The notes below the pieces were generated by a model, which was given only the letters and a program-made list of their open reading frames with translations, ran no database searches and had not been told where the DNA came from. DNA of 64,000 bases from an uncultured Sulfitobacter sp. (GTDB lineage Bacteria > Pseudomonadota > Alphaproteobacteria > Rhodobacterales > Rhodobacteraceae), in the NCBI RefSeq assembly GCF_947499945.1, contig NZ_CANMQD010000001.1:1798001-1862000 (forward strand). The letters run 5' to 3'. Shown here piece after piece: positions 52,750 through 61,586 of this stretch (within the stretch, counting starts at the first letter, position 1; each line of letters opens with the position of its first letter). The translations under genes were made by a program, and so were the position numbers.

Positions 52750-53634
52750 TCACTTCAAACGCACACCTTCACGCGACAGCCGCTCACGCAGCACGTCAAT
52801 TTCAATGGTGAGATCGCTGCGGTCTTCGAGCAGCGATTTGCGGTTACGGGCGGCGAAATTTTGCTCAAGATCATCAAGTAGCGCAAGATAATCGGTGCGG
52901 GCCTTTGCGTCGCGGGTGCGCGAATAGATGTCGGCGAATTTCGCAGTCGCATCCCGCGCTCCCTGTAGATAGACGCCCAGATACTTTCGCGCTGCAGTCA
53001 AATCGCGGGGGTCTTCCTCAACGGTGCGAATAAGGTCGCGCGCGGTTTCGCTGAAGTCTTCCAAACGCGCGGTGGCCTGACGATCACCTGCGCGGTTAAT
53101 TGTTTCGCGCATGGTCACAAGGTGCTTTTCCGCCTCATCCACGACGCGGGCAACGCGGTCCTGCTGGAAGGTGTCGATGCCATCCATACCTTTGTTTTTA
53201 AGCGGGTCGATGCCGAAGGCAGCGATATAAAGCCCCGTTGCAATGATGCCGTACAGCACAGGCGAGACGATATCAAAGCTGTCGAGATGTGCCATGACCG
53301 CAAGCGCGGTGCCGACACCGCCAAATGCAGCAGCAATCATTTTACGCGGCAGAGCAGGGCGCCGCGCCACTTTGCGTGCGTTATAGGCTGCCTCGGCACG
53401 CAATCCGCCGCGCACCAACCATGCGGCCATCGTTAGCGACAAAGCTCCGAGCAACGCAAAAAGAAGGCTGGCCGCCCCGTCATTAAAACTGGTCGCAACA
53501 AGAGGGATCGCAGGGATGAACAGAATATTTGCCCGTCCCCCAACGGGATCGACCTCAATGCGCCGTGGCGTTTTGCCAGTGGCCTCATCCGTTGTCCCAT
53601 CAGGGCTGTATTTCCCGCCAAACCGCTTTGCCAT
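52750..53634 (-). CDS. XpaC-like membrane protein
   Basis: A 294-residue protein of the XpaC (5-bromo-4-chloroindolyl phosphate hydrolysis) family. Three hydrophobic segments occupy its first half (NILFIPAIPLVATSF, LLFALLGALSLTMAAWLV, SPVLYGIIATGLYIAAFG); its second half is helical (DEAEKHLVTMRETINRAGDR, DLIRTVEEDPRDLTAARKYL). In many bacteria xpaC precedes telA, as here, and the two may act together at the membrane. The ATG at 53634 follows CGGAGGGCTTTGAGC and begins two bases after the small peptide's stop. Confidence 0.85.
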   Translation of the reverse strand: MAKRFGGKYSPDGTTDEATGKTPRRIEVDPVGGRANILFIPAIPLVATSFNDGAASLLFALLGALSLTMAAWLVRGGLRAEAAYNARKVARRPALPRKMIAAAFGGVGTALAVMAHLDSFDIVSPVLYGIIATGLYIAAFGIDPLKNKGMDGIDTFQQDRVARVVDEAEKHLVTMRETINRAGDRQATARLEDFSETARDLIRTVEEDPRDLTAARKYLGVYLQGARDATAKFADIYSRTRDAKARTDYLALLDDLEQNFAARNRKSLLEDRSDLTIEIDVLRERLSREGVRLK

Positions 53635-53636
53635 GC

Positions 53637-53726
53637 TCAAAGCCCTCCGAGCCAGCCGGAGCTGACGCCGAACAGCAGCACGATCAATGCGATATACGCA
53701 GCCTTTTGAAGCGGTTTCGGTCCCAT
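53637..53726 (-). CDS. 29-residue membrane peptide upstream of XpaC
   Basis: An ATG at 53726 opens a 29-codon frame: a short basic N-terminus (MGPKPLQKA), then a single hydrophobic segment (AYIALIVLLFGVSSGWLGGL), stopping two bases before the XpaC start. The XpaC ribosome site GGAGGG lies inside its last codons, implying translational coupling. A GGGGGACC sequence precedes its own ATG. Its size and single helix resemble small membrane-stress peptides. Too short for conservation to be judged from one genome; reported because context, spacing and hydrophobicity agree. Confidence 0.6.
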   Translation of the reverse strand: MGPKPLQKAAYIALIVLLFGVSSGWLGGL

Positions 53727-53793
53727 CGGTCCCCCAGTTGTGACGTGTCACACGCCACTCTTTACCTATCATAAGCAGTGGCGTGCTAGGTTT

Positions 53794-54624
53794 CTAGTGG
53801 CCTATGCCACCACTTTGGCCTGTGCGGCGGGCCGCGTTGAGTTTGCGGGTATAGCCCGATTGGATCACCTCGACGGCGACCAGCACCAAGACGCTGAAAT
53901 AGAATGTGGTTTTGGACATAGGGATGACTTCGTAGCCAAAGAAGCGCAGCGCCATTTCGGGATCATGCATCGCGTGGGCCGCAGCCTGACCTGCTTCGCC
54001 CAGCAGGACAACCCCGACGATGAGCAGGATAAACAGGCCTAGAACCTCATACATGCGGTTGGCTTCGAGAAACTGTGTGACCCGCTCGGCCAGCAGCAGC
54101 ATGGCAAGGCCGGACAACAAAATTGCAAAGGCGAGGATCGGGAAGACATCGGTGATTGCCAGCGCGGAGAGCACGGAATCAAACGAAAAGATCAGGTTCA
54201 TCAGCACGATCAGGCCCACAACTTTGGCTGCCGACTTGCCCGACTTACCCTCTACATCGGTGCCCAGATTTTCAACGGAGAGCATGTGGCCGATCTCCTT
54301 CACTGCCGTGTACATGATGAAAATACCACCGATGATGAACACAAGTGTGGCAAAGTTCACGGCGCCTGTCAGCACACCTTCCCAATTCAGGATAAAGAAC
54401 GGCTCGGCCATGGCATCAATTGCTTTGATCATCACAAAGAGCAGAACGACCCGCAGCGCCACGGCGAGGATGATGCCCCATTTGCGCACCGCTGCTTGTT
54501 GGGCCACGGGAGCGCGCTGGCTCTCGATGGAGATATAAAGCAGGTTGTCGAAGCCCAGTACCGCCTGCAAGAAGCAGAGCATAATGAGGTTTCCTAGATT
54601 TTCGATTGTCAGCAGATCGGCCAT
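53794..54624 (-). CDS. TerC-family integral membrane protein
   Basis: A 276-residue protein with seven or eight membrane helices. The TerC family motifs are visible as FLQAVLGFDNLLYISIE and MNLIFSFDSVLSALAI, with acidic residues in helices predicted to bind metal (often Mn or Ca); the C-terminus is cytoplasmic and basic. TerC is linked to tellurite resistance, metal export and protein exoenzyme metalation. It is transcribed toward the small peptide-XpaC-TelA group, 67 bases away, and may share its promoter. Confidence 0.9.
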   Translation of the reverse strand: MADLLTIENLGNLIMLCFLQAVLGFDNLLYISIESQRAPVAQQAAVRKWGIILAVALRVVLLFVMIKAIDAMAEPFFILNWEGVLTGAVNFATLVFIIGGIFIMYTAVKEIGHMLSVENLGTDVEGKSGKSAAKVVGLIVLMNLIFSFDSVLSALAITDVFPILAFAILLSGLAMLLLAERVTQFLEANRMYEVLGLFILLIVGVVLLGEAGQAAAHAMHDPEMALRFFGYEVIPMSKTTFYFSVLVLVAVEVIQSGYTRKLNAARRTGQSGGIGH

Positions 54625-54768
54625 GGTCGTTCCTTAATGTGTTTTCGCCGTCAGTCTTAGCGCAGCGCGGGTCTATTGTGAATTGAGCGGCAGGGGGAAA
54701 GCGGGAGATAAATGTCCCTGCAAGGCAGTTGAAATAAATTGTTTTAGCTTGTCAGAGATTTTGAGTTC

Positions 54769-54921
54769 ATGGACCAACCAAAAATGCAGCAAAGACATTT
54801 GATACACATCCCCAAACCCAAGCGCGTCGCCAGTGCGCGGTTCCGCCAGCGCAGGCGTTTTCGCATTACATTGGCCGCAGTTGGTGCTGTCTTGACGGCA
54901 AACGCCCTGATGCGCGGCTAG
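54769..54921 (+). CDS. Possible small Arg-rich protein
   Basis: A 50-codon frame from ATG at 54769: a basic middle (KPKRVASARFRQRRRFRITL) and a short hydrophobic end (AAVGAVLTANALMRG). It lies between the TerC promoter region and the convergent pseudouridine synthase gene. There is no clear ribosome site and I know no homologue; it may be chance. The surrounding region 54625-54926 otherwise holds only the TerC promoter. Confidence 0.25.
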   Translation: MDQPKMQQRHLIHIPKPKRVASARFRQRRRFRITLAAVGAVLTANALMRG

Positions 54922-54926
54922 AATTC

Positions 54927-56000
54927 TTAACGGCCGCGCTGCCCTTTAGGTGCGCTTTTCGTGCCTCCTGCGGGCTTTGGCTTTCCAGAGCTGAAGACCT
55001 TGCCGCCTGTGCCAAATTTACTTGAACCGGGTGCTTTGCCTCCACCGCCTGCGCGTTTTGCCGCATCACGCGCTGCTTTGTCTGGGCGGAATGTCTTGAT
55101 CGGTTTGCCGCGTGGGACGTAATTATCTTCGTCGTCATTGCGGGCGCGGGGCAGGCCGGGTTGACCGGGACCGCCAAATTCACCCTTATGCGGCACGCGC
55201 CGCTTGAACCCGCGTTTGACTTGGGTTGGTGCTTCGGGGGCTGCGCCCAACAGATCGTCGGCATCAGGGCCAAGCTGGTCGCGCAACACTTTGCGGCGCA
55301 CTTCTTCTACGGCGCCTTGCGCCAATTCACCGATCTGAAACGGGCCGTAGCTCACACGGATCAGGCGGTTTACCGTCATTCCGATCACTTCCATGGCGCG
55401 GCGGATTTCGCGGTTCTTCCCCTCGCGCAGACCTACAGTGAGCCACGCGTTAGCCCCTTTTTGGCGGTCGAGCACCACTTCCATTGGTTGGAAAGGTTGG
55501 CCTTCAGCGATGATTCCCTTGCGTAGCGGCTCCAACTCTTCGTCGGTGGGGCGTCCGTTGACGCGCACGCGGTAGCGCCGCAGCCAGCCTGTGGAGGGCA
55601 GCTCCAGCCGACGCTTTACACCACCGTCATTGGTGAGCAGCAACAAGCCTTCTGAATTGAGGTCGAGGCGTCCGATGCTCATCACCCGCGGCATATCTGC
55701 GGGCAGGGCATCATAGATCGTCTCGCGACCTTTTTCGTCACTGTCGGTTGTCACAAGGCCGCGCGGCTTGTGGTAAAGCCATAGGCGCGCTGGTTCCGCC
55801 GCACCCACAGGCTTGCCGTCTACCACGATGCGGTCTTCGGCTGTCACATTGAGCGCGGGTGAGTCTATTACTTTGCCGTTCACACTGACGCGGCCTGCCT
55901 CGATCATCCGTTCGGCTTCACGCCTGCTGGCGATGCCTGCACGGGAGAGGGTCTTTGCGATGCGGTCGCCGCTTGGCGTATCTGATGTGCTGTCATTCAT
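54927..56000 (-). CDS. RluB/RsuA-type pseudouridine synthase
   Basis: A 357-residue enzyme. An N-terminal S4 RNA-binding domain (IAKTLSRAGIASRREAERMI) is followed by the RluB/RsuA catalytic domain with motif MSIGRLDLNSEGLLLLTND (catalytic Asp) and KNREIRRAMEVIGMTVNRLI. The long basic Gly/Lys/Pro tail (PGSSKFGTGGKVFSSGKPKP, then GTKSAPKGQRGR) is common in alphaproteobacterial members. It probably modifies 23S rRNA near U2605. The start at 56000 is chosen; a longer frame upstream is not supported by a ribosome site. It is divergent from tadA. Confidence 0.9.
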   Translation of the reverse strand: MNDSTSDTPSGDRIAKTLSRAGIASRREAERMIEAGRVSVNGKVIDSPALNVTAEDRIVVDGKPVGAAEPARLWLYHKPRGLVTTDSDEKGRETIYDALPADMPRVMSIGRLDLNSEGLLLLTNDGGVKRRLELPSTGWLRRYRVRVNGRPTDEELEPLRKGIIAEGQPFQPMEVVLDRQKGANAWLTVGLREGKNREIRRAMEVIGMTVNRLIRVSYGPFQIGELAQGAVEEVRRKVLRDQLGPDADDLLGAAPEAPTQVKRGFKRRVPHKGEFGGPGQPGLPRARNDDEDNYVPRGKPIKTFRPDKAARDAAKRAGGGGKAPGSSKFGTGGKVFSSGKPKPAGGTKSAPKGQRGR

Positions 56001-56062
56001 GGCATTGCCATAGCGCAACCGCCCCCCTTGCGAAAGGACGTGTTTTGCCGCCATCAAGGGAA

Positions 56063-56518
56063 ATGGATTTCAAATCTCATATGGAAGCGGCCCTTTCGGA
56101 GGCCCGCGCTGCCGCGAAACGCGGTGAAGTGCCTGTTGGCGCAGTTGTGGTCTCGCCGGCCGGAGACGTTATCGGAAGCGCGGGAAACCGCACCCGCGCT
56201 GAAAATGATCCCACTGCCCACGCTGAAATGCTCGCGATTCGCGCTGCATGTGCGCATTTGGGATCAGAGCGGCTCATTGGTTGTGCGCTTTATGTAACGC
56301 TAGAGCCGTGCCCGATGTGCGCAGGTGCCATTTCGGCAGCGCGGATCGACCGACTTTATTATGGGGCATCAGATCCGAAGTCTGGCGGGGTCGCACAAGG
56401 CGCACGGGTGTTTGCGCATCCGCAGTGCCACCACGTGCCCGACGTGTTTGACGGTATTGCGGAGCAGGCTGCCGCCGCGTTGCTGCGTGATTTCTTCGCA
56501 GCAAAACGCGGCGGCTGA
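56063..56518 (+). CDS. tadA: tRNA adenosine(34) deaminase
   Basis: A 151-residue cytidine-deaminase-fold enzyme that converts A34 to inosine in tRNA-Arg(ACG). The zinc and catalytic residues are visible as TAHAEM (His53, Glu55) and TLEPCPMCAGA (Cys83, Cys86), followed by YYGASDPKSGGV typical of TadA. The ATG at 56063 sits after AAGGGA and starts the family-typical sequence (MDFKSHMEAALSEA); an upstream in-frame start would add an unrelated segment. It is divergent from the pseudouridine synthase and converges on the UPF0173 gene. Confidence 0.94.
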   Translation: MDFKSHMEAALSEARAAAKRGEVPVGAVVVSPAGDVIGSAGNRTRAENDPTAHAEMLAIRAACAHLGSERLIGCALYVTLEPCPMCAGAISAARIDRLYYGASDPKSGGVAQGARVFAHPQCHHVPDVFDGIAEQAAAALLRDFFAAKRGG

Positions 56519-56522
56519 TTAG

Positions 56523-57221
56523 CTAAAGCGTGATTGCCGTCATGACCTGCGGCTCCAGAACGGAGGTGCCAGGCAGGACGCCGTTGATCAGCGCTTCGGC
56601 AGATTGCTCAAGGATAGGCATCGTCCGGTAGTGGCATGGAATAACGACATTGAAATTGAAATAGGTCCGTGCCGCATAGGCCGCCATTTCCATGTCCATG
56701 GTATAGTGACCGCCCGCCGACAGGATGCCGATATCGGGTTTATAATAATCGCCGATCCACGCCATATCCGCCATCAGCCCCGTGTCGCCAGAGATATAGA
56801 TGCAACGGTTCTCGCCACGCACAATAAAGCCTGACTCAGTTCCCATGTATTGTCGCACGCCGTCCACGTCAGCCGCAGAGGAATGCGAGGCGGGCACCAT
56901 GCTGGCGCTGACCTTATCGCCCAGTGGAATCGTGCCGCCCATATTGAATGGTGACCCTTCAACCGCGCCCTGAGTGTGCAGATGCATCGCCAGTTCGTAC
57001 ATGCCAGACAGGGGCGCACCAGTTTCTTTGGAGATCTGCACAACATCGGCTATGTGATCAAAATGCGCATGGGTGACGAGGATTTGTGTGGCCCCTTCAA
57101 CTGCTGCGGCGTGTTGGTCTTCGGGCAGCATCGGATTGCCGGTCAGCCACGGGTCCACCAGAATAACCTGATCCTCTATCTCGATGCGGAACGATCCATG
57201 CCCAAGCCAGATGATGTTCAT
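56523..57221 (-). CDS. UPF0173-family metal-dependent hydrolase
   Basis: A 232-residue metallo-beta-lactamase-fold protein. VTHAHFDHIADVVQISKETG is the metal-binding motif, with SGDTGLMADM and CHYRTM supplying further ligands; the start MNIIWLGHGSFRIEIEDQVI is characteristic of UPF0173 (YtkL-like) enzymes. The role is not known, and hydrolysis of a small phosphate or ester is assumed from the fold. The ATG at 57221 follows GCAGGAGACGCACAA. It converges on tadA, four bases apart. Confidence 0.88.
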   Translation of the reverse strand: MNIIWLGHGSFRIEIEDQVILVDPWLTGNPMLPEDQHAAAVEGATQILVTHAHFDHIADVVQISKETGAPLSGMYELAMHLHTQGAVEGSPFNMGGTIPLGDKVSASMVPASHSSAADVDGVRQYMGTESGFIVRGENRCIYISGDTGLMADMAWIGDYYKPDIGILSAGGHYTMDMEMAAYAARTYFNFNVVIPCHYRTMPILEQSAEALINGVLPGTSVLEPQVMTAITL

Positions 57222-57384
57222 TTGTGCGTCTCCTGCTGATTGTTTGGGCATACATTAGCGTCCCCCGCGGCGATAGCGAGAGGGTGCGCAAAATTTCGGC
57301 AATGCACGACCGATCGATCCTGCCAGTCACTTGCTTGCGCTGCGCGGGAGCGGTAGAGGACGGGTAAGCAGATGGGGATTGAAT

Positions 57385-57672
57385 ATGTCGATTGATGAAA
57401 GCACCGCCGCGCGTGTCGCAAAACTGGCCCGCATCAAGGTAGAGCCCGAGGCTCTTCCTGCACTGGCGCAGGAGTTTAACACCATCCTCGGCTTCATCGA
57501 GCAGTTGAGCGAAGTGGATGTCGAGGGCGTTGAGCCGATGACATCTGTGACGCCGCAGAGCATCAAGCGTCGCGCGGATGTGGTTGCCGATGGCGACATG
57601 CAGGAGGCGATTCTGAAAAATGCGCCCGATGCGCGTGAAGGGTTCTTTGCTGTGCCTAAGGTGGTTGAGTGA
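57385..57672 (+). CDS. gatC: Asp/Glu-tRNA amidotransferase subunit C
   Basis: A 95-residue GatC: MSIDESTAARVAKLARIKVE at the start, FNTILGFIEQLSEVDVEGVE in the middle, and the C-terminal SVTPQSIKRRADVVADGDMQ block all fit. It stabilises GatA in the GatCAB complex, which converts Glu-tRNA(Gln) or Asp-tRNA(Asn) to the amide. The start at 57385 is preferred to an in-frame upstream one. gatA follows after 79 bases on the same strand; gatB is not in this window. Confidence 0.94.
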   Translation: MSIDESTAARVAKLARIKVEPEALPALAQEFNTILGFIEQLSEVDVEGVEPMTSVTPQSIKRRADVVADGDMQEAILKNAPDAREGFFAVPKVVE

Positions 57673-57751
57673 GCGGCGTCTTGGAAATGCCCCGGGGGAG
57701 CGTTTCAGCCGTAAACGGGCGGAGCCCGACTGATTTGAAGGGAAATTCGCG

Positions 57752-59239
57752 ATGAGCGACCTAAATAGACTGGGCTTGGCCCAAGCGCGTGATCTGCTCC
57801 GTAAGGGTGAGACAACATCGAAAGAGCTGACCGAGGCCTGCCTCAAGGCTATTGAGGGGGCAGGGGCGCTGAATGCCTTTGTGCACCAGACGCCCGAGAT
57901 CGCACTGGAGCGTGCCGCCGCTGCCGACAACCGTATCAAAGCAGGCGATGCGCATGCGATGTGTGGCCTGCCTATCGGCATCAAGGATTTGTTCTGCACC
58001 AAGGGTGTGCCGTCCCAAGCGGCGTCGCGCATCCTTGAGGGGTTCAAGCCAGAATACGAATCAACGGTGAGCCAGAACCTTCAGGACGCTGGTGCGGTAA
58101 TGTTGGGTAAGCTCAACATGGACGAATTCGCTATGGGCTCTTCGAACGAGACATCTGTTTACGGCAACGCGGTGAACCCGTGGCGCCGTGAAGGGTCTGA
58201 TGCACCGCTTACGCCTGGTGGGTCTTCTGGTGGCTCGGCTGCTGCGGTGGCTGCTGATCTGTGCCTTGCCGCAACGGGGACGGATACGGGCGGCTCCATC
58301 CGCCAGCCTGCGGCACTGACGGGGACTGTGGGCATCAAGCCGACCTATGGCCGTTGTTCGCGCTGGGGTGTGGTGGCTTTCGCTTCCTCACTGGACCAAG
58401 CAGGCCCGATGACCAAGAACGTACGCGACGCGGCGATCATGCTGGAAGCCATGTGTAGCTATGACCCCAAGGACAGCACCTCTGCCGAATTGGTTGTGCC
58501 GAATTTCGAGGCGGCGCTGACAGGCGACGTGCGTGGCAAGAAGATCGGTATACCGAAGGAGTACCGAATGGACGGTATGCCAGCCGAGATTGATGCGCTG
58601 TGGCAGGACGGCATTGCGATGATGAAGGATGCGGGCGCAGAGATTGTTGATATTTCCCTGCCGCATACGAAATATGCGCTGCCCGCCTACTATGTGATTG
58701 CGCCTGCGGAGGCATCGTCAAACCTCGCGCGCTATGACGGTGTGCGCTACGGCCACCGCGCCAAGCTGGATGCAGGCGATGGCATCACCGAGATGTACGA
58801 GAAGACCCGCGCCGAAGGCTTTGGGCCAGAGGTTCAGCGCCGTGTGATGGTCGGGACATATGTCCTGTCAGCGGGATTCTATGACGCCTACTACAACCGT
58901 GCGCGCCGTGTGCGGACGTTGATCAAGAAAGACTTTGATGATGCATTTGCCGCCGGAATTGATTGCATCCTGACACCTGCCACGCCTTCCGCAGCTTTTG
59001 GTCTTGGCGAGATGACGGATGCGGACCCGATCAAGATGTATCTGAATGACATCTTTACCGTGACGGTGAATCTCGCGGGATTGCCCGGAATTACGGTTCC
59101 GACGGGTGTGGACGCACAGGGATTGCCCTTGGGTTTGCAACTGATCGGGCGTCCATGGGAAGAGGCCGATCTGCTGTCTTCCGCCTACGCGCTTGAGCAG
59201 GCGGCAGGCTTTGTAGCCAAACCGCATAAATGGTGGTAA
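57752..59239 (+). CDS. gatA: Asp/Glu-tRNA amidotransferase subunit A
   Basis: A 495-residue amidase-signature enzyme that releases ammonia from glutamine for amidation of mischarged tRNA. The catalytic Lys78-Ser158-Ser182 triad is visible in [28 protein letters not shown] and [19 protein letters not shown]. The late [16 protein letters not shown] block is specific to GatA. The spacing Ser158 to Ser182 equals that of well-studied GatA. The start ATG follows GAAGGGAAATTCGCG. It is downstream of gatC in the usual order. Confidence 0.97.
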   Translation: MSDLNRLGLAQARDLLRKGETTSKELTEACLKAIEGAGALNAFVHQTPEIALERAAAADNRIKAGDAHAMCGLPIGIKDLFCTKGVPSQAASRILEGFKPEYESTVSQNLQDAGAVMLGKLNMDEFAMGSSNETSVYGNAVNPWRREGSDAPLTPGGSSGGSAAAVAADLCLAATGTDTGGSIRQPAALTGTVGIKPTYGRCSRWGVVAFASSLDQAGPMTKNVRDAAIMLEAMCSYDPKDSTSAELVVPNFEAALTGDVRGKKIGIPKEYRMDGMPAEIDALWQDGIAMMKDAGAEIVDISLPHTKYALPAYYVIAPAEASSNLARYDGVRYGHRAKLDAGDGITEMYEKTRAEGFGPEVQRRVMVGTYVLSAGFYDAYYNRARRVRTLIKKDFDDAFAAGIDCILTPATPSAAFGLGEMTDADPIKMYLNDIFTVTVNLAGLPGITVPTGVDAQGLPLGLQLIGRPWEEADLLSSAYALEQAAGFVAKPHKWW

Positions 59240-59276
59240 ACGGCGCTCTAATGCGTAACAAATGCAGGCTATTGAG

Positions 59277-60029
59277 ATGATGAGTGTTAGAATTGTATTG
59301 GGTGCATGTGCAGTGGCAGGCCTTGTGGCCTGTCAGCCAGCCGTGCCGGAAGACAGCCGTTTCGGCGTAGGCTTTGACCAGACATTTGATGCCCAGCGTG
59401 CCAATCGTGATGCTGCACTGGCCGCCGGAAACATTGTGCCGGCAGCCCCTTCCGTAAGCGCACAGCCATTGCCCGCTTCGGGATCAGCTGCTGACACAGC
59501 CGCACAGACAACTGCACTGTTGGCGCAAACAAATCAGAGTGCGGATGCAGAAACCCTTGCTGCAACGGCCAACAACTCTGGTGTGCCGCCGCTGGTAGCA
59601 AGCCCGTCCAATCCGCCCCCTGCCGTTATTGACAACACAACTGGTATCAGTCGCGAAAATAACTTTGACGCCGTATCTGGTGAGCGCAGCATTGAAAGCG
59701 ATGCAGCGCGCCTTGCTGCCAACCGTGCCCAATATCAGGTCATTCAGCCCCAAGCGCTGCCGCAGCGGACCGAGACTGGCCCAAATATTGTGGCCTATGC
59801 GCTGTCGACCACACATCCGGTTGGCACAAAAGTTTACCGTCGTAGCGGGTTCAACGCACAAAGAAAGTATGAGCGCAGCTGTAGCCAGTACCAATTCAAG
59901 GATCAGGCACAAGCCGCGTTCCTCGCGGCTGGCGGTCCGAAGAGAGATCGCAATGGCATGGACCCTGACGGGGACGGGTATGCCTGTCGCTGGGACCCCT
60001 CGGTTTACCGCACAGCAAACAGCGGATAA
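59277..60029 (+). CDS. Excalibur-domain lipoprotein
   Basis: A 250-residue lipoprotein (VLGACAVAGLVACQPAVPE: lipobox LVAC). A long low-complexity Ala/Thr/Asn-rich stretch (TAAQTTALLAQTNQSADAET) leads to a C-terminal excalibur calcium-binding domain (RNGMDPDGDGYACRWDP, the DxDxDG-x-x-C loop), found in envelope proteins and nucleases. Function unknown; a wall- or surface-linked role is inferred because an amidase gene follows directly. The start at 59277 or 59280 is chosen over 59262 to place the signal peptide near the N-terminus; the ribosome site is weak. Confidence 0.72.
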   Translation: MMSVRIVLGACAVAGLVACQPAVPEDSRFGVGFDQTFDAQRANRDAALAAGNIVPAAPSVSAQPLPASGSAADTAAQTTALLAQTNQSADAETLAATANNSGVPPLVASPSNPPPAVIDNTTGISRENNFDAVSGERSIESDAARLAANRAQYQVIQPQALPQRTETGPNIVAYALSTTHPVGTKVYRRSGFNAQRKYERSCSQYQFKDQAQAAFLAAGGPKRDRNGMDPDGDGYACRWDPSVYRTANSG

Positions 60030-60030
60030 C

Positions 60031-60675
60031 GTGGGCGCCGAGGTGCAGCTGCATCATTCGCCCAATTGCGGGCCGCGGCGCAACGGACTGACACCTGCAT
60101 TTATCGTTATCCACTATACCGCGATGGAGACCGCCGAAGCGGCCCTTGAGCGTTTGTGCGACCCCACTGCCGAAGTCTCTGCCCACTACCTGATCGGTAC
60201 GCGGGGCGACGTTATCCAAATGGTAGAGGAGGCGGCCCGCGCATGGCATGCAGGGGCAGGGGCGTGGTGTGGCGTCGATGACATCAACTCACGCTCTATC
60301 GGGATCGAGCTGGACAACCGTGGTCATCATCCGTTTTCTGAGCCACAAATGGCAGTTCTTGAGGAATTGCTACGCGGCATTATGCAGCGCTGGAATATAC
60401 CTGCGTCGGGTGTGATCGGACATTCTGACATGGCGCCGGGCCGCAAAACCGACCCCGGCCCACATTTCGATTGGGCACGGCTTGAACGGCGGGGCCTCGC
60501 CGCTGGTGCGCAGGATCGTGCAACCGGTGTCCTCGACGAGGTAGCGTTTAGAGACGCGGCAAGTGCGGTTGGCTATACTGCTGAGGCCGACTTTGATACG
60601 CTGCTGCACACGACCCGGCTACGCCGCGCACCTTGGCGCAGAGGTCCGCTGCAAAAGGCTGATTTCGTTCTTTAG
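60031..60675 (+). CDS. N-acetylmuramoyl-L-alanine amidase (Amidase_2)
   Basis: A 214-residue zinc amidase that cleaves the sugar-peptide bond in peptidoglycan. The Amidase_2 fold is marked by FIVIHYTAMETAE (first His), SAHYLIGTRGDVIQMVEEAA and the second metal site VIGHSDMAPGRKTDPGPHFD. This matches the AmpD/AmiD-like group. The GTG at 60031 begins two bases after the lipoprotein stop; an in-frame ATG at 59953 would overlap that gene by 77 bases and is less likely. No signal peptide is visible from either start, so it may be the cytoplasmic AmpD-like (recycling) type. Confidence 0.87.
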   Translation: MGAEVQLHHSPNCGPRRNGLTPAFIVIHYTAMETAEAALERLCDPTAEVSAHYLIGTRGDVIQMVEEAARAWHAGAGAWCGVDDINSRSIGIELDNRGHHPFSEPQMAVLEELLRGIMQRWNIPASGVIGHSDMAPGRKTDPGPHFDWARLERRGLAAGAQDRATGVLDEVAFRDAASAVGYTAEADFDTLLHTTRLRRAPWRRGPLQKADFVL

Positions 60676-60736
60676 AACCAAGAGGGCAAAAATATCGCCA
60701 TTGACCAAAGGCCCGCGTTGGGCGTACTGCCCTTCT

Positions 60737-61168
60737 TGCGCGGAAGGCTGGATGGCTGCTTTGTTATCTTCGGGTAATGGGGAGGAAAGTCCGGACTCCA
60801 ATAAGAAACGGTGCCGGGTAACGCCCGGGCGGGGCAACCCGACGGAAAGCGCCACAGAAAATAAACCGCCTGTCGTGCCAGAGTTCGCTTTGGTGTGTCG
60901 GCAGGTAAGGGTGAAACGGTGGGGTAAGAGCCCACCGCGCGGCTGGCAACAGCGGCGGCATGGCAAGCCCCACTTGGAGCAACGCCAAATAGGGACCGCG
61001 TGCTGCATCTGTCTTCGGGCAGATCAGCGGAGCCTCTTATGCTCCAGCAGGTCCGGGTTGGCGGCTGTAGCTTTGTCGGTAACGGCAGGGTCAGAGGAAT
61101 GGTCATCTATGATGTGTTGCCTAGCGACTCATCGGGACAAAATCCGGCTTACAGGCCTTCCGCGCATA
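60737..61168 (+). ncRNA. rnpB: RNase P RNA
   Basis: The catalytic RNA of RNase P, which matures tRNA 5' ends. The universally conserved block GAGGAAAGTCCGGACTCC starts at 60782, and the closing ACAAAATCCGGCTTACAGG lies at 61137-61155. The P1 arms pair: TGCGCGGAAGGCTG (60737-60750) with CAGGCCTTCCGCGCA (61153-61167). The length of about 430 nt and the core fit type A RNA of alphaproteobacteria. The promoter and exact ends are inferred from the pairing. Any protein frame across it is a shadow. Confidence 0.95.
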
Positions 61169-61258
61169 CTTATTCGAAGTGGGGCATAGTTTTCCTAAAC
61201 TCTGTGCCGGAAAATTGGAGTTTTCCGCCTCTTGAGGCCAGTGTTGCGCGATACGGGG

Positions 61259-61286
61259 TTGACTCAGGGCGTGGCAGGGGTAGAAC
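61259..61286 (+). promoter_or_regulatory. Candidate sigma-70 promoter of rpmG
   Basis: TTGACT (61259-61264) and TAGAAC (61281-61286) are separated by 16 bases, close to consensus -35 and -10 elements, 64 bases before the rpmG start. An upstream hairpin CGGAAAA/TTTTCCG (61208-61227) could end the rnpB precursor. Confidence 0.5.
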
Positions 61287-61349
61287 CCGAAACTTAGAGA
61301 TTACGCGCACATATCAAGGGGTATGCAGCGCCGCACAGGAGAATACAAA

Positions 61350-61517
61350 ATGGCTAAGCCAACCACGATCAAGATCCGTCTGAACTCGTCCGCGGGCACA
61401 GGCCATTTCTACGTCACCAAAAAGAACGCGCGCACCATGACCGAAAAGATGGTTATGAAGAAATATGACCCCGTAGCGCGCAAGCACGTTGAATACAAAG
61501 AAGGCAAGATCAAGTAG
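61350..61517 (+). CDS. rpmG: 50S ribosomal protein L33
   Basis: A 55-residue L33: [30 protein letters not shown] and [15 protein letters not shown] match the alphaproteobacterial form. It lacks the zinc-binding Cys pairs (a C-minus paralogue), usual for this group. The start at 61350 is taken because upstream codons do not resemble L33, and CAGGAGAATACAAA precedes it. It follows rnpB on the same strand and has its own candidate promoter and terminator. Confidence 0.97.
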   Translation: MAKPTTIKIRLNSSAGTGHFYVTKKNARTMTEKMVMKKYDPVARKHVEYKEGKIK

Positions 61518-61544
61518 GATCAGTTTCTTTTTCCAAACGTTATG

Positions 61545-61576
61545 GCCGTGCAGCAATGCGCGGCCTTTCGTCTTTA
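61545..61576 (+). terminator. rpmG terminator
   Basis: GGCCGTGC (61545-61552) and GCGCGGCC (61559-61566) form a GC-rich stem with one G-T pair, followed by TTTCGTCTTT. It lies 28 bases after the rpmG stop. Confidence 0.75.
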
Positions 61577-61586
61577 AGAGGCCACT

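Noticed and set aside
60563..61189. Protein frames across RNase P RNA
   Set aside because: The DNA carries the conserved RNase P RNA core and pairing arms; the frames have no protein homology.
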